From Oscillospiraceae bacterium (GTDB lineage: Bacteria; Bacillota_A; Clostridia; Oscillospirales; CAG-272): DNA of 17,230 nt. The stretch is taken from contig SVSO01000039.1 in NCBI GenBank assembly GCA_015064195.1, positions 1-17,230 on the forward strand. Direction: 5' to 3'. The notes beneath the pieces were generated by a model that made no database searches, had not been told where the DNA came from, and saw nothing but the letters and a program-made list of their open reading frames with translations. Both the position numbers and the translations under genes were made by a program. Below are positions 16,373 to 17,230 of the stretch, piece after piece. How positions within the stretch are numbered: the first letter of the stretch is position 1; each line of letters begins with the position of its first letter.

Positions 16373-16403
16373 ATAGTTTACGTACACGCAGAAAGGAGCG
16401 CGT

Positions 16404-17230
16404 ATGACCGACAACGAGATCTTCTATCGTTTCTCACCGTTTATTCAGGATTTCATCTACAATAACGGCTGGCAGGATCTGCGCGCCGTTCAGCTGGCGG
16501 CGGCCAGAGTCATCTTTGAGTCGGACGACAATCTGCTCATCACCTCCTCCACCGCATCCGGCAAAACCGAGGCCGCATTTTTCCCCATCCTCTCCCTCAT
16601 GAACGAGGATATGCCGAAAAGCGTGGGTGCGCTCTACATTGCGCCGCTGAAAAGTCTCATCAACGACCAGTTCTCCCGCCTTGACGAGCTGCTGGATCTG
16701 TCCGGCATCCCGGTGTTCCACTGGCACGGCGATGTGGCCCAGTCCCACAAGGCGAAGCTGCTCAAAAATCCCGAGGGAATTCTCCAGATCACCCCGGAAT
16801 CGCTGGAAAGTATGCTGATGAACCGCTCAAACGACTTGGTGCGGCTGTTCGGCGATCTGCGCTTTGTGGTCATCGACGAGATCCACACCCTCACCGGCAC
16901 AGACCGCGGCAATCAGATCATCTGTCAGCTGGTACGTCTTGCCCGCCTCATCGGTCACACGCCCCGCAGAATCGGTCTGTCCGCCACCATCGGCGATGCA
17001 GGACAGGCGGCGGATTGGCTGGGCGGCGGCACAGAGCGTCAGACCGTTGTGCCGGAGATCAACGAGGGCAAGACCAAATGGCGGCTGGGCATGGAGCATT
17101 TCTTCATTCAGGGCGACGATTTTGATCAGAGCCACGACTTCGCTCACATGGGTGATGTGCCGGAAGCTCCGCCGGAGCATGAGCCCAGCCACGGCAAGAT
17201 CGAGCTTGACCCGGGCTATGAATACATCTA
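16404..17230 (+). CDS. Lhr-like superfamily II DEAD/DEAH helicase, N-terminal part, cut by window edge
   Basis: 275 codons are present and the frame stays open at the right edge. The N-terminal RecA-like domain is intact: QDLRAVQLAAARVIF at 24-38 (Q-motif region), Walker A TASGKTEAAFFPILSL at 50-65 (K54), motif Ia IAPLKSLINDQFSRL at 79-93, ITPESLESML at 129-138, motif II VVIDEIHTLTGTDRGNQI at 155-172 (DEIH) and motif III LSATIG at 192-197. The DEIH followed by a RGxQ stretch is typical of Lhr-type ATP-dependent helicases, such as those in BREX and Shango loci. After residue about 235 comes an acidic/His segment, probably a loop before the second RecA domain. It has its own promoter and ribosome binding site. 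The C-terminal half, needed to separate Lhr, BrxHI and Shango helicases, is missing. Confidence is high for the fold, moderate for its membership in the defence system. Confidence 0.88.
   Translation, partial: MTDNEIFYRFSPFIQDFIYNNGWQDLRAVQLAAARVIFESDDNLLITSSTASGKTEAAFFPILSLMNEDMPKSVGALYIAPLKSLINDQFSRLDELLDLSGIPVFHWHGDVAQSHKAKLLKNPEGILQITPESLESMLMNRSNDLVRLFGDLRFVVIDEIHTLTGTDRGNQIICQLVRLARLIGHTPRRIGLSATIGDAGQAADWLGGGTERQTVVPEINEGKTKWRLGMEHFFIQGDDFDQSHDFAHMGDVPEAPPEHEPSHGKIELDPGYEYI

Noticed and set aside
12767..17230. BREX system
   Set aside because: BrxD-like ATPase and Lhr-like helicase are shared with BREX, but no PglX methylase, PglZ or BrxC is in the window, and the TerB-N/C partner fits Shango better. 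Genes beyond the right edge could change this.

Overview
The window reads as chromosome of a GC-rich Firmicute, most likely a gut-type Clostridia (Oscillospirales-like is my best guess). The basis is Gram-positive style Shine-Dalgarno sites (GGAGG-type, 5-10 nt spacing), sigma-A promoters in AT-rich gaps, a lipobox lipoprotein, and clostridial gene neighbourhoods such as rbfA-nrnA-truB and the ABC/GldG/DUF4340 set. No rRNA, tRNA, CRISPR array, transposase or integrase is visible. Genes are tightly packed and no gene-free stretch exceeds about 250 bases.

Region 1 (1-4245, minus strand): a YbhJ-type aconitase-superfamily hydratase from a consensus promoter, then an Asp-box (BNR-repeat) lipoprotein, then the first 119 codons of an M3 oligoendopeptidase that overlaps the lipoprotein stop by 4 nt. 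Region 2 (4317-7493, plus): divergent housekeeping operon rbfA-nrnA-truB-pgeF for ribosome maturation, nanoRNA/pAp turnover, tRNA pseudouridine-55 and a YfiH/PgeF oxidase. The usual nusA-infB and ribF partners are missing from its ends. Region 3 (7494-12675, plus): an intergenic region with phased TGTGA half-sites and an extended -10 promoter, then four genes encoding an ABC ATPase, an ABC-2 permease, a GldG-like auxiliary membrane protein and a DUF4340-type membrane-anchored protein. A strong intrinsic terminator closes the set.

Region 4 (12701-17230, plus): a TerB-N/TerB-C protein, a BrxD/DUF2791-like P-loop ATPase and an Lhr-like superfamily II helicase (cut by the window edge). This trio matches the architecture of the Shango anti-phage system (TerB-like protein + ATPase + helicase). 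A YbaK/EbsC-type aminoacyl-tRNA deacylase is inserted between ATPase and helicase. Its start codon overlaps the ATPase stop (ATGA), and the helicase then has its own consensus promoter. This Shango-like locus with an embedded tRNA-editing enzyme is the most interesting part of the window.

Family assignments come from motif recognition and recall of protein families; no searches were run.
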